Origin: Candidatus Hydrogenedentota bacterium
Lineage (GTDB): Bacteria; Hydrogenedentota; Hydrogenedentia; Hydrogenedentales; SLHB01
Direction: 5' to 3'
Assembly (NCBI GenBank): GCA_013359265.1
Contig: JABWCD010000008.1
Location: 62,001 to 126,000 of the forward strand
DNA: 64,000 nucleotides
A model generated the notes under the pieces. The model ran no database searches. It had not been told where the DNA came from and saw only the letters and a program-made list of their open reading frames with translations. Positions within the stretch are counted from its first letter, which is position 1, and each line of letters starts with the position of its first letter. Made by a program: the position numbers and the translations under genes. Of the stretch, positions 1 through 8,118 are shown piece after piece.

Positions 1-1442
1 AGGAAGTCACCTGGCACGACAAACTCGAGCTCGGGAAGATGGACCTCGTCGTCGATCTGAACTTCCGCATGGACACGTCGGCGCTGTACTCCGACATCGT
101 GCTGCCGACCGCCACGTATTACGAAAAGGACGACCTCAACTCGACGGACATGCACTCGTTCATTCATCCCCTGCAGGCAGCCGTCCCGCCGTGCTGGGAG
201 TCCAAGAGCGACTGGCAGATTTTCCGCGAGATCGCGCACCACACAACAGAACTGGCGAAACGATATCTGCCGAAACCGGTTAAGGATCTCGTGGCCACGC
301 CGCTTGCGCACGACACACCCGCCGAGGTCGCGCAGCCGTCAATCAAGGACTGGGCGAAGGGCGAGTGCGAACCCATTCCGGGAAAGACCATGCCGAACCT
401 CGCGATTGTCGAGCGCGATTACACAAAGGTCTATCAGAAGTTCATCAGCCTCGGCCCGAATTTCCGCGACAAGGGAATTGGCATGCACGGGACGATCTAC
501 AGCGTCGCCGACCTCTACGACGAATACATGCTCACGCATCCCGTCGAGGAATGGGGCGGAAAGAGCTATCCGTCCTTGTTCGAGGACCGCAGCGTGTGCG
601 ACGCCATTCTCGCGTTCGCGGCAGAGACGAACGGCGAATGCGCGTATCGCGCCTACGCCGCCGAGGCGGTGAAGACCGGCATCGACCACACGCACGCTGC
701 CGAGCACACGCGCGCCGTGCGCATGTCGTTCAAAGACATCTGCACCGAACCGCGCCGGTTCCTGACGACGCCGTATTGGAGCGGCGATGTGAACGACGGC
801 CGCACGTACGCAGCGTACACACAAAACATCGAAGGGCTCGTGCCATGGCGCACGCTGAGCGGGCGGCAGCATTTCTACCTCGACCACGAGGCGTACCGCG
901 CGTTCGGCGAGCACTTGCCGACGTTCAAGCCACGCGCCGACCGTCACACCACGCGCGACCTCGAACACACGAAGTCCGATCACGGATCGCTCGTCCTCAA
1001 TTACCTCACCCCCCACGGGAAGTGGCACATCCACTCCACCTACGGCGACACGTTGCGCATGGAAACGCTTTCGCGCGGCATCGAGCCGTTCTGGATGAAC
1101 GATGACGACGCCGGCCTGCTCGGCATTCAGGACAACGACTGGGTCGAAATTACGAACGACCACGGAGTCGTCGTAACGCGCGCGTGCGTCAGCGCGCGCA
1201 TCCCGCGCGGCATCTGTTTCATTTACCACGCGACCGAGCGCACCGTCGGCGTGCCGAAGGCGCCAGGCCGCGGCAATAAACGCGCGGGCGCGCACAACAG
1301 CCTGACCCGCGCGCGCCTGAAACCGCTGTTCATGATCGGCGGCTACGGACAATTCACCTATGCGTTCAACTACTGGGGACCCACCGGCGTCAACCGGGAC
1401 ACCTACGTGGTCGTCCGCCGCATCGCAAAGCCCGAGTGGTAG
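1..1442 (+). CDS. narG: Respiratory nitrate reductase alpha subunit, 3' part only
   Basis: This is the C-terminal part (479 codons) of the Mo-bisPGD catalytic subunit that reduces nitrate to nitrite. The frame is open to the left edge, so the ATG at 39 is internal and the true start lies outside the window. The visible part includes [24 protein letters not shown] and the closing [17 protein letters not shown], all close to the E. coli NarG C-terminus; full NarG is about 1250 residues. The Mo-ligand Asp, the N-terminal FeS site and any Tat signal are outside the window. So cellular side cannot be judged from NarG, although the NarI-type partner argues for the cytoplasm. narH follows 18 nt after the TAG. 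Confidence 0.95.
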   Translation, partial: EVTWHDKLELGKMDLVVDLNFRMDTSALYSDIVLPTATYYEKDDLNSTDMHSFIHPLQAAVPPCWESKSDWQIFREIAHHTTELAKRYLPKPVKDLVATPLAHDTPAEVAQPSIKDWAKGECEPIPGKTMPNLAIVERDYTKVYQKFISLGPNFRDKGIGMHGTIYSVADLYDEYMLTHPVEEWGGKSYPSLFEDRSVCDAILAFAAETNGECAYRAYAAEAVKTGIDHTHAAEHTRAVRMSFKDICTEPRRFLTTPYWSGDVNDGRTYAAYTQNIEGLVPWRTLSGRQHFYLDHEAYRAFGEHLPTFKPRADRHTTRDLEHTKSDHGSLVLNYLTPHGKWHIHSTYGDTLRMETLSRGIEPFWMNDDDAGLLGIQDNDWVEITNDHGVVVTRACVSARIPRGICFIYHATERTVGVPKAPGRGNKRAGAHNSLTRARLKPLFMIGGYGQFTYAFNYWGPTGVNRDTYVVVRRIAKPEW

Positions 1443-1460
1443 GAAAGGAGCCCGTTTTTC

Positions 1461-2966
1461 ATGGACGTACGCGCACACGTTGCGATGGTGTTCCACCTCG
1501 ATAAATGCATCGGGTGTCACACATGCAGCGTCGCATGTAAGAACGTCTGGACCGACCGGCCCGGCGCCGAATACATGTGGTGGAACAATGTCGAGACGAA
1601 ACCGGGCACCGGCTACCCCACGCTGTGGGAGGACCAGCTCAACTACAAGGGCGGTTGGGAACTCACTGCAAACCGCGAACTGAAACTACGGTGCCAGAAC
1701 AAGGTCAGCAGTTTTCTGAAACTGTTCTACAATCCCAACCAGCCGGGTCTCGACGACTACTACGAGCCCTGGACATACAAGTACCAGGACCTCTTCGACG
1801 CCGAGGCGGGCGACGACCAACCGACGGCCGTCCCCGTTTCGCAGATCACCGGCGAGGTCATCGACATCGAAGCCGGACCGAACTGGGACGACGACCTCAG
1901 CGGCTCGCCGGTCTACGCCGAAAACGATCCGAACCTGCGCCACCTCACGGAAGATGAGCGGCGCATGCTGTTCGAGATCGAGAACATCTCGATGATGTAC
2001 CTGCCGCGCATCTGCAACCACTGCGCGAATCCAAGCTGCGTGGCGTCCTGCCCTTCCGGCGCGCTCTACAAACGCGGCGAAGACGGCATCGTGCTGGTCA
2101 ATCAGGACAAATGCCGCGGCTGGCGAGCGTGTGTGTCGGCCTGCCCCTACAAAAAGATGTACTACAACTGGCAGACCGGCAAATCGGAAAAGTGCATCCT
2201 GTGCTACCCGCGCGTCGAGACCGGCCAGCCACCCGCATGTTTCCATGCATGCGTGGGCCGCATCCGGTATATGGGCGTGCTGCTGTATGACGCCGACCGC
2301 ATCGAAGAAGCGATGAAGGCGCCGGAGCATTCGCTCGTCGAGGCGCAACGAAGCGTAATCCTCGATCCGAACGATCCCGAAGTCGTTCGCGGCGCGGCGG
2401 AGTCGGGCGTCAGCGACATTTTCGTCGCGGTGGCGCGGCGCTCGCCAGTGTACAAGTACGTAAAGGAATGGGAACTCGCGTTGCCGCTGCACCCCGAGTT
2501 CCGCACCATGCCGATGCTCTACTACGTGCCGCCCCTGTTACCGATCTCCGGGCGCATGGGCGACGGCATCTACGAACACGACGCCGATGAGTTCTTTTCT
2601 CATCTCGATAAGGCGCGCCTGCCAATGCGGTACCTGGCCGCGTTGTTTGCCGCGGGCAACGAGGAAATCGTTCGACTGGTCATGAAGAAACAGATGGCAG
2701 TGCGTTACTTCAAACGCGCGCAGGAAGTCGACGACGTGGACCCGGAAAAAGTGAAGCGCGTGCTGCGCGAGGCGCACGTCACGCCGGAAACGGCGGAAGC
2801 CATCTACCGCATGACCGCGCTGGGCAATATGGAGAACCGCTACGTAATGCCGCCCATCCAGCGCGAGGAAGCCATCGAGGGCATGGGGAACAACGGATGC
2901 TCGCCGGAATTCTGCAAGGGCGCCTGCGGGTTCGGCGCCACGCAACCGCCGCGGCGGGGGGCCTGA
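1461..2966 (+). CDS. narH: Respiratory nitrate reductase beta subunit
   Basis: This iron-sulfur subunit passes electrons from NarI hemes to NarG. It has 501 residues, near the E. coli length of 512. Four cysteine groups are visible: CIGCHTCSVAC (Cys16, 19, 22, 26), CNHCANPSCVASCP, CRGWRACVSACP and CILCYPRVE. Trp in CxxW replaces a cysteine, the hallmark of the NarH [3Fe-4S] cluster. A strong ribosome site (AGGAAAGGAG at about 1441-1450) precedes the ATG. The C-terminus ends in a further Cys-rich tail (CSPEFCKGACGFG). The stop is followed 2 nt later by the narJ ATG, so the two are probably translated together. Confidence 0.97.
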   Translation: MDVRAHVAMVFHLDKCIGCHTCSVACKNVWTDRPGAEYMWWNNVETKPGTGYPTLWEDQLNYKGGWELTANRELKLRCQNKVSSFLKLFYNPNQPGLDDYYEPWTYKYQDLFDAEAGDDQPTAVPVSQITGEVIDIEAGPNWDDDLSGSPVYAENDPNLRHLTEDERRMLFEIENISMMYLPRICNHCANPSCVASCPSGALYKRGEDGIVLVNQDKCRGWRACVSACPYKKMYYNWQTGKSEKCILCYPRVETGQPPACFHACVGRIRYMGVLLYDADRIEEAMKAPEHSLVEAQRSVILDPNDPEVVRGAAESGVSDIFVAVARRSPVYKYVKEWELALPLHPEFRTMPMLYYVPPLLPISGRMGDGIYEHDADEFFSHLDKARLPMRYLAALFAAGNEEIVRLVMKKQMAVRYFKRAQEVDDVDPEKVKRVLREAHVTPETAEAIYRMTALGNMENRYVMPPIQREEAIEGMGNNGCSPEFCKGACGFGATQPPRRGA

Positions 2967-2968
2967 CC

Positions 2969-3508
2969 ATGAATGCTACTGCAACCACGACTGCGGCACT
3001 TGCCACCATTGGCCCGCTGTTCGAGTATCCCGACGACGAATTCCAGGACCGTTATGACGAAGCTCTCGACGCGGTGAGGACGTTTTCAAGCGACGCCGCC
3101 GACGCGCTCGCGGATTTCTGGCGCGACCTGTCGGGGCTTTCGACCGAACACGCGCAGGAGCTGTACACGCGTTCGTTCGACCTTTCGCCGGTGTGCGTGC
3201 CGTACGTGAGCGTGCATATCTTCGGCGCGGAGAGTTTTAAGCGCGCGGAGTTGATGACCGGCCTGAACGCTACATACGAACGCGCGGGGTTCGACCGCGG
3301 CACAGAACTCCCGGACCACATCGCGCTGTTGTTTCGGAGCGCGCCGCAGTTTGACGACGAAGAGTGGGCCGATCTGGCGGGGCTGGTGTTGAAGGCGGCG
3401 ATGGACAAGATGTTCACCGCGCTCGACACGGCCGGCAGTCCGTGGCGCCATGCCATGCGTGCCGCGCAGGCCCTGTTGACGACGGGAGGCGATACGGATG
3501 GTTACTAA
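2969..3508 (+). CDS. narJ: Nitrate reductase assembly chaperone (NarJ/TorD family)
   Basis: This 179-residue NarJ-type chaperone is needed for Mo-cofactor insertion into NarG and membrane docking of NarGH. The frame is open upstream, but the ATG at 2969, 2 nt after the narH stop, gives the usual NarJ N-terminus (GPLFEYPDDEF). Family features are the central YTRSFDLSP and HIFGAESFKRAELM segments, followed by YERAGFD and ELPDHIALL, which match the E. coli NarJ core. Its 3' end overlaps the next gene by 11 nt, which indicates translational coupling within the operon. Confidence 0.92.
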   Translation: MNATATTTAALATIGPLFEYPDDEFQDRYDEALDAVRTFSSDAADALADFWRDLSGLSTEHAQELYTRSFDLSPVCVPYVSVHIFGAESFKRAELMTGLNATYERAGFDRGTELPDHIALLFRSAPQFDDEEWADLAGLVLKAAMDKMFTALDTAGSPWRHAMRAAQALLTTGGDTDGY

Positions 3509-4817
3509 CTTCTTCTTCATCGGGTTGCCCTACATCGCCCTGTTCTCACTCGTGGCGGGGTCGATCTACCGGTACCGCTCCGATCGGTTCAGTTACAGCG
3601 CGTTGTCGTCGCAGTTTCTGGAAAGTAAAAAGCTGCTATGGGGATCGCTGCCGTGGCACGCGGGAATCCTGATCGTACTGATCGGGCATCTCATTCCGTT
3701 CCTGCTTCCGGGCTTGTGGCAAAGCTTCACCGCGCACTTTGGTTTCGTGATCGCCGTCGAGATCATTGGCGTTGTTGCGGCGTTTATGGCGCTCGTCGGA
3801 CTCGTCGTGCTGCTGGTGCGACGGTTGATATCGCGCCACGTCCAATCTGTTACAACGCCGGTCGATCTCATTGTCCTCGCACTATTCATTGCGCAGGTGC
3901 TCATTGGCATTCAGACCGCCGCCGGGCACCGTTGGGGATCGATGTGGTCGGTGCAAACAACAACGCCATACCTTTGGAGCCTTCTGACGTTTCGTCCGGA
4001 CCTCAGCTATGTCGAGCCGCTTCCACCGACGGTGAAACTGCACATTGCCGTGGCGTGGTTCATCGTGCTGCTGTTTCCGTACTCGCGGCTCGTGCACATG
4101 TTTTCGATTCCCATTCAGTACTTGTGGCGGCTGCCGCAACAAGTCATCTGGACCAATGCGCGCCGTATTCAACACCTGGCGCCGGTGGTGCGAACGGCGC
4201 AAGAATCTCGGCGCCTGTTTCTTCGGGGGGCGGTTGGCCTTGGTTCCGCGGGCGGGCTGCTCACTCTTGGCGTGATGGATAAGCTCGTTCGGTTCTTCAG
4301 CGGTCCGAACATGACGCCCGACGAGCAAGCCGCGCTGCTGAAGAAACGTCTGCAACGGCTCGAGATGACGGCGGAGGAGCGCGAACTCGAACTCGAACGC
4401 ATGCGCAACGAGTACATTTTCGTGGCCAACCTGAAAGACCTTTCGCCGAAAGATGGCAAATACTTCATCGACTATCAGATGCGCCCGGCGCTTGCGTATC
4501 GCGACGTATCGGGAATGCCGTTGCTCATTAGCGCAAAGTGCACACATCTCGGTTGCACGGTCGCAAGCACGGTTGATAGCAATGGCCGGGTGCTGTGCCC
4601 GTGCCACATGTCGTACTTCGATTTGAAGACGGGCGCGCCGCAGGCGGGTTCGCCGGCGACGAAGCCGCTTCCGCTCCTGGGGTGGGCGCTGATGGACGAC
4701 GCCGGAAAGGTCCTGATGAGTCAGGGTCCTGAAGGCAAGACCGAGGGCGAGGTCCCCGCAGGCCAATTGGACGCGCTCAAGGTGTACATCGCGAAGCGGT
4801 ATGAGGAGATTGCGTGA
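3498..4817 (+). CDS. narI: NarI-Rieske fusion: nitrate reductase gamma subunit joined to a Rieske [2Fe-2S] domain
   Basis: This 439-residue protein joins two electron-transfer modules. Residues 1-226 are a complete five-helix NarI with the four expected heme-b histidines (His54, His64, His182, His200). Residues 237-244 read SRRLFLRG, a good twin-arginine motif, followed by a hydrophobic helix to about 266. A charged, probably coiled-coil linker spans about 273-307. The Rieske domain has CTHLGC (348-353) and CPCH (367-370), so cluster ligands are Cys348, His350, Cys367 and His370, and the disulfide is Cys353-Cys369. NarI ends in the cytoplasm, so an internal Tat-type anchor would place the Rieske domain outside, as in bc complexes. 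Fusion is seen directly; function as one quinol-oxidising unit is inferred. Confidence 0.93.
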   Translation: MVTNFFFIGLPYIALFSLVAGSIYRYRSDRFSYSALSSQFLESKKLLWGSLPWHAGILIVLIGHLIPFLLPGLWQSFTAHFGFVIAVEIIGVVAAFMALVGLVVLLVRRLISRHVQSVTTPVDLIVLALFIAQVLIGIQTAAGHRWGSMWSVQTTTPYLWSLLTFRPDLSYVEPLPPTVKLHIAVAWFIVLLFPYSRLVHMFSIPIQYLWRLPQQVIWTNARRIQHLAPVVRTAQESRRLFLRGAVGLGSAGGLLTLGVMDKLVRFFSGPNMTPDEQAALLKKRLQRLEMTAEERELELERMRNEYIFVANLKDLSPKDGKYFIDYQMRPALAYRDVSGMPLLISAKCTHLGCTVASTVDSNGRVLCPCHMSYFDLKTGAPQAGSPATKPLPLLGWALMDDAGKVLMSQGPEGKTEGEVPAGQLDALKVYIAKRYEEIA

Positions 4818-5920
4818 TGAGTTCCGAGCGTATGAACGCGGCCGGTGCGTTTATCCGGGAGCGATTTCCCGTGCACCATATTAGCTTCGACGAGATGGTG
4901 GGAAAAAAGGAAGTACCGCAGCACCGGATGAGTTGGGCGTATTACTTCGGCGGGTTGGCGCTGTTCTTCTTTTTGATTCAGCTCGGCACCGGCGTGATGC
5001 TGCTGTTCTACTACCAGCCGACCGTGAGCGATGCGCACGCATCCGTCGAGTTCATCACGAAGCACGTGAGCGGCGGCGCGCTTATTCGAAACCTTCATGC
5101 GTGGGCGTCATCGTGCATGATTTTCTGCCTGTTCGTGCACCTGTTGACGACGTTCGCGATGAAGGCATTCGTCAAGCCCCGCGAGATCACGTGGATCACG
5201 GGCGTCGTGCTGCTCATGATCACGTTTGGATTTGGCTTCACGGGGTATCTGTTGCCGTGGCACCAAATCGCGGTGAACGCGACGAAGGTTGGACTTCAGT
5301 CAATCGAAGAAGCCGGGCAGTACATGCCGGGTGCGCTGAGTGAAATCCCGCGCAACATGAAGGAACTTATTCAGGGCGAGCCGGCCGTTGGCCAGGCGAC
5401 GCTCAGCCGGTTCTACGCCCTGCACGTTGTTATCCTTCCGCTGATGGTGTTCGCCACGCTCGGCGCGCACGTCCTTCTCGTGCAACTACACGGCATGAGC
5501 CAGGGGGTCGATCGGCCCACGGGTAAGACGGAGCGCTTCTTCCCGTTCTTCGTGCTGAAGGACTTCACGTTGTGGGGCCTCGTGTTCCTCGCGGTAATCA
5601 CGGTCGCGCTGTGTTTGCCGTTCGAGTCGATGTTTTCGTTCCCGTTGTTCCAGCCCTTCGATCCGCTGGGGTCGACCCCCGACGGAATCAAGCCGGAATG
5701 GTATTTCTTTTTTCTCTACTATCCGCTCGAGTTGTTGCCGTTCTGGGTGGTGATGCTCGCCATGACGCTTGGCATTGCGGGGCTGTTCGCCGCGCCGTGG
5801 ATTTTCCGGCGGTCGAGCCGCCGGACGCTGGGCATGATCGCGATCGCGGCGTCGGCTTACCTCATCGTCACTACGTTGTTCGGCGACGCGATCTACACCT
5901 TCTTCAAAGGGGGCCACTGA
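4817..5920 (+). CDS. Cytochrome b (b6 plus subunit IV type) of a bc-like complex
   Basis: This is a 367-residue membrane diheme cytochrome b with the b6-like and subunit IV-like parts in one chain. Heme ligands are His94 and His108, then His203 and His218. The 13- and 14-residue spacings are the pattern of cytochrome b6 rather than mitochondrial cytochrome b. The quinol-oxidation motif PEWY is at 293-296. GTG 4814 could also start the gene, but ATG 4817 overlaps the previous stop by one base (TGATG). The gene lies between the NarI-Rieske and cytochrome c genes, so it most likely completes a quinol:cytochrome c oxidoreductase-like module in the nitrate reductase operon. Confidence 0.93.
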   Translation: MSSERMNAAGAFIRERFPVHHISFDEMVGKKEVPQHRMSWAYYFGGLALFFFLIQLGTGVMLLFYYQPTVSDAHASVEFITKHVSGGALIRNLHAWASSCMIFCLFVHLLTTFAMKAFVKPREITWITGVVLLMITFGFGFTGYLLPWHQIAVNATKVGLQSIEEAGQYMPGALSEIPRNMKELIQGEPAVGQATLSRFYALHVVILPLMVFATLGAHVLLVQLHGMSQGVDRPTGKTERFFPFFVLKDFTLWGLVFLAVITVALCLPFESMFSFPLFQPFDPLGSTPDGIKPEWYFFFLYYPLELLPFWVVMLAMTLGIAGLFAAPWIFRRSSRRTLGMIAIAASAYLIVTTLFGDAIYTFFKGGH

Positions 5921-6513
5921 TGGACAGGTACACGGTCATCGGGATTGCATTCGCGTGCGCGACTGCGCCGTTTGCGTGGGGTTATCCGGAATTTCAGCAG
6001 TACGTTCAAAAGACATCCGGGCGCACGGTGAACTGCGCGATGTGTCACTCGCACCCCGATGGCCCCGAGGGATTGAAGCCCGGACAAATCGGAAGTTTGA
6101 CACAGGAAGAACTTGATCGCCTCGGGCGTGCGCGTGCGGCATTCGAACCCGGACAAAATGTGGAGAGTCCGATTCTGAACGCGTTCGGCAACTCGATCAT
6201 CAAGAAGGTGGGCAAGACCAAGTTTTTGCAGATTCGGCTGCATCCCGAGGAGTTGCCCGCGGCTCTGGGGCCGGAAACCGATCTGGACCATGACGGCATC
6301 AGCGACAGCGCCGAGTTCCTGGCGGGTACTGATCCATTGGACGAGGGCAGCGGTCCGCCGTCGCAACTGTTCATCCACAACCTGCGCGAGAACGCGTTCA
6401 ATGTGATCATGATGGTCATCGCGACGGCACTCGGCATCTACGGTTTGAACGCGCTGTTACACGGGTTCGACCAGGCAATGCGGGCGCGTAGAGAAGCGCG
6501 GACACTGGAATAG
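5920..6513 (+). CDS. Membrane-anchored monoheme c-type cytochrome with an EF-hand-like loop
   Basis: This 197-residue exported protein has a hydrophobic N-terminal signal (residues 1-20), one heme-c site CAMCH (39-43), and a C-terminal membrane helix. An acidic loop, DLDHDGISD followed by AEFLAGTDP, resembles calcium-binding EF-hand or thrombospondin type-3 motifs. It starts at ATG 5920, overlapping the cytochrome b stop by one base (TGATG). Position suggests it is the cytochrome c1/f counterpart that takes electrons from the Rieske domain, although it is not homologous by eye to cytochrome c1 or f. The final acceptor is not visible in the window. Confidence 0.88.
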   Translation: MDRYTVIGIAFACATAPFAWGYPEFQQYVQKTSGRTVNCAMCHSHPDGPEGLKPGQIGSLTQEELDRLGRARAAFEPGQNVESPILNAFGNSIIKKVGKTKFLQIRLHPEELPAALGPETDLDHDGISDSAEFLAGTDPLDEGSGPPSQLFIHNLRENAFNVIMMVIATALGIYGLNALLHGFDQAMRARREARTLE

Positions 6514-6579
6514 CCGCAACGGTCTTTGGCGCCCGGGGGGGCGCGGGGGAGCCGTTCTTACAAATGGGGGAGGAATGAA

Positions 6580-8091
6580 ATGCACGCCCACGAACCGGGC
6601 AAGGCCTACGTCGTCCTTGTTCTGAATACCATCGCTTTCACCGTGTGCTTCGCGTGTTGGATGCTCAACGGCGTACTCGTCACGTTTCTCGTCGAGAACC
6701 AAGTGTTCCATTTCACCGACTCACAAATCGGCTGGCTTATGGGCATTCCCGTGCTTAGCGGCTCCTTAATCCGGTTGCCCGTCGGCATCCTCACGGACAA
6801 GTACGGCGGCAAGTGGGTATATGCGGCGGTGATGCTTTTCTCGGCGGTACCCATGTACCTGCTCAGCTACGCCACGACGTACGCGCACTTTTTCTGGGCG
6901 AGCCTGGGGTTCGGCCTTGCGGGAACGTCGTTCGCGGTGGGAATCGCGTACACCTCGATTTGGTTCCGCCGCGAACACCAGGGCACCGCGTTGGGAATTT
7001 TCGGCGCGGGCAACGCGGGCGCGGCGCTGACGAGTATGGGCGGGCCGGCGCTTCTGAACTGGCTTACGAATGGCGGCGAACGCGTTGAGGCTTGGCGGCA
7101 GATGCCGAAGATCTATGCAGGCGCTCTCATCGCGATGACCATTCTCTTCGCACTGTTTGCATCGGCAAAAAAGGTGGACGACTCGCACATCACCACCTTT
7201 GCGCAGCGCCTGGCGCCGCTGCGCCATCTCCGCGTATGGCGCTTTGGCCTTTACTACTTCCTTGTTTTCGGCGGGTTCGTGGCGCTTGCGCAGTGGCTGA
7301 TTCCCTACTACGTGAGCGTGTACATGATGCCGCTGGCGACGGCAGGTTTACTCGCGTCGATATTCAGCCTGCCGTCCGGCGTGATTCGCGCGCTCGGCGG
7401 CTACATGTCCGACATGTTCGGCGCGCGCCGCGTGATGTACTGGGTGCTCAGCAGTTGCCTTGTCTGCTGTGCGCTGCTGATCGTCCCGCGGATGGACATC
7501 CATTCGCCGGGCCGCGGCATCATCGCAAAGCGCGGCGGGTCTGTCGTCAGTGTTTCCCCGACCGCAATCGTCGTCGACGACGTAACGTACAAGGTCGCCG
7601 CCAAGGCCGGCGAGATCGAGAAGGACGGCAATATGCTGGTCCTGCCCACGCTCAGCACTTGGCAGGAGCCGATCGTCAGCGCCGGCGACGCGGTCAAGAA
7701 GAAGCAACTTCTCGCAAGCGGCATGACGCACATTTATTTTCAGGCCAACGTCTGGGTGTTCACCGGCCTCGTATTCATCGTGGGCATCATGATGGGAATC
7801 GGCAAGGCGGCCGTCTACAAACACATCCCAGACTATTTTCCGAAGGAAGTCGGGGTTACGGGCGGCATTGTTGGCGTGCTCGGCGGACTTGGCGGGTTCT
7901 TCTGCCCAATCGTATTCGGTTACATGCTCGAATGGACCGGGCTGTGGATTACGTGCTGGTTTTTCTTCGCGGCGCTTTCGGCCGTGTGCCTGTGGTGGAT
8001 GCACTACGTGGTCCAGCAAATGATGAACAAGGAAGCCGCTGCCCATGCACAGCGGATCGAACACGTCGCGCAGGAAGCGCAGCCCGCGTAG
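6580..8091 (+). CDS. narK: Nitrate/nitrite transporter, NarK1-like MFS protein with a large loop insert
   Basis: This 503-residue major facilitator transporter is probably a nitrate importer. The start at 6580 follows GGGGGAGGAA. Nitrate-family features are FGAGNAGAALTSMGGP (141-156) and the repeated GGIVGVLGGLGGF region (428-440). Arg65 and Arg270 fall where NarK has its two substrate-binding arginines. Residues about 305-388 form a hydrophilic insert rich in short strands. It includes SAGDAVKKKQLLAS, which looks like half of a biotinyl/lipoyl barrel but lacks an obvious attachment lysine motif. Such an insert is absent from E. coli NarK. The gene lies 66 nt downstream of the cytochrome gene and looks cotranscribed. 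Confidence 0.9.
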   Translation: MHAHEPGKAYVVLVLNTIAFTVCFACWMLNGVLVTFLVENQVFHFTDSQIGWLMGIPVLSGSLIRLPVGILTDKYGGKWVYAAVMLFSAVPMYLLSYATTYAHFFWASLGFGLAGTSFAVGIAYTSIWFRREHQGTALGIFGAGNAGAALTSMGGPALLNWLTNGGERVEAWRQMPKIYAGALIAMTILFALFASAKKVDDSHITTFAQRLAPLRHLRVWRFGLYYFLVFGGFVALAQWLIPYYVSVYMMPLATAGLLASIFSLPSGVIRALGGYMSDMFGARRVMYWVLSSCLVCCALLIVPRMDIHSPGRGIIAKRGGSVVSVSPTAIVVDDVTYKVAAKAGEIEKDGNMLVLPTLSTWQEPIVSAGDAVKKKQLLASGMTHIYFQANVWVFTGLVFIVGIMMGIGKAAVYKHIPDYFPKEVGVTGGIVGVLGGLGGFFCPIVFGYMLEWTGLWITCWFFFAALSAVCLWWMHYVVQQMMNKEAAAHAQRIEHVAQEAQPA

Positions 8092-8118
8092 CCGCGCGCC
8101 GCGCCGAAGGAGATCGAG

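Noticed and set aside
6526-6579. N-terminal extension of NarK1
   Set aside because: The upstream start lacks a ribosome site, while ATG 6580 has GGGGGAGGAA at normal spacing.
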